Source: an uncultured Methylococcaceae bacterium (GTDB lineage Bacteria > Pseudomonadota > Gammaproteobacteria > Methylococcales > Methylomonadaceae). Taken from it: a DNA stretch of 36,269 nucleotides. Position 1 is the stretch's first letter. Each line of letters starts with the position of its first letter. Positions 36,134-36,269 of this stretch are shown one piece after another. The stretch covers positions 1 to 36,269 of the forward strand of contig CAJAWH010000078.1 of assembly GCA_903945605.1 (NCBI GenBank), given 5' to 3'. The translations under genes and the position numbers were made by a program. The notes beneath the pieces are model-generated. The model worked only from the letters and a program-made list of their open reading frames with translations, was not told where the DNA came from and searched no databases.

Positions 36134-36269
36134 GCCGCGCGCGATAAATCACCATGATTTCATGAGATAAATCGCACACTTTATATTTTAATATTTCACA
36201 ACAGAATTGCACCAAATGCAAAGCTACCAGCTTCGAATAATCAGCTCGCTGGATAACTTGCCGCGATTA
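36134..36269. other. Non-LysR sequence at the right edge, possible end of a mobile element
   Basis: This 136-base stretch is AT-rich and unlike the LysR gene it abuts. On the minus strand a frame open at the edge encodes NRGKLSSELIIRSW and then stops at about 36226-36228. GATAAATC is found twice, at about 36143 and 36166. An insertion-sequence end with the transposase C-terminus would look like this, but I cannot identify a family from so little. Confidence 0.35.

Overview
The window most likely comes from a gammaproteobacterial (type I, Methylococcales-like) methane or methanol oxidiser. The main evidence is a formaldehyde-assimilation (ribulose monophosphate, RuMP) operon in tandem: 3-hexulose-6-phosphate synthase, 6-phospho-3-hexuloisomerase, transketolase, transaldolase and a class II fructose-bisphosphate aldolase. 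The housekeeping genes (rpsT, murJ, thiC, metH, rimO) also look gammaproteobacterial. No methane or methanol oxidation gene lies in the window, so the lifestyle is inferred.

Layout. 1-3693 (minus) is the start of a very large, highly repetitive, Thr/Ala/Asn-rich protein that runs off the left edge. 4291-13637 is housekeeping: alaC-type aminotransferase, rpsT, murJ, thiC with a TPP riboswitch, metH and a DUF2970 small membrane protein. 13801-17327 holds small or poorly known envelope proteins: a two-gene minus-strand pair, a 43-residue one-helix protein with a near-consensus promoter, an HTTM plus DCC1 thiol-oxidoreductase fusion and a 37-residue lipoprotein. 17404-21348 carries rimO, the two dihydroxyacetone kinase subunits (dhaL and dhaK, convergent and overlapping) and a HAD-IIA phosphatase. 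21741-29007 is the RuMP operon. 29219-31591 is a tandem triplication of a GRDP-like (DUF1399-type) membrane protein gene with its leader. 31667-35638 (minus) encodes an AcpA/phospholipase C-type phosphoesterase, a gamma-glutamyltransferase and an overlapping Sfp-type phosphopantetheinyl transferase. At the right edge only the C-terminal part of a LysR regulator remains; its homology stops abruptly, as at an insertion or rearrangement junction.

The most interesting element is inside the RuMP operon. Between tkt and tal lie two tightly coupled genes for proteins I do not recognise, carrying 4 and 13 copies of a short motif, [ST]-x-V-x-[KRQ]-Y-[LMVI] (typically TGVAKYL). The first has a signal peptide, a duplicated SKYPAADFQP-type segment, one membrane helix and then the motifs. 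The second has a short hydrophobic N-terminus followed almost entirely by motifs, four times in a pair with an exact 16-residue offset. Predicted topology puts the motifs in the cytoplasm. I propose, as inference only, that they are membrane-anchored multivalent scaffolds that gather formaldehyde-fixing enzymes, analogous in design to the linker proteins of carboxysomes or pyrenoids.

How the genes work together: HPS joins formaldehyde to ribulose 5-phosphate, HPI makes fructose 6-phosphate, aldolase handles fructose bisphosphate and triose phosphates, and transketolase and transaldolase regenerate ribulose 5-phosphate. Dihydroxyacetone kinase next door, divergent from hps, could feed dihydroxyacetone into the same triose-phosphate pool.
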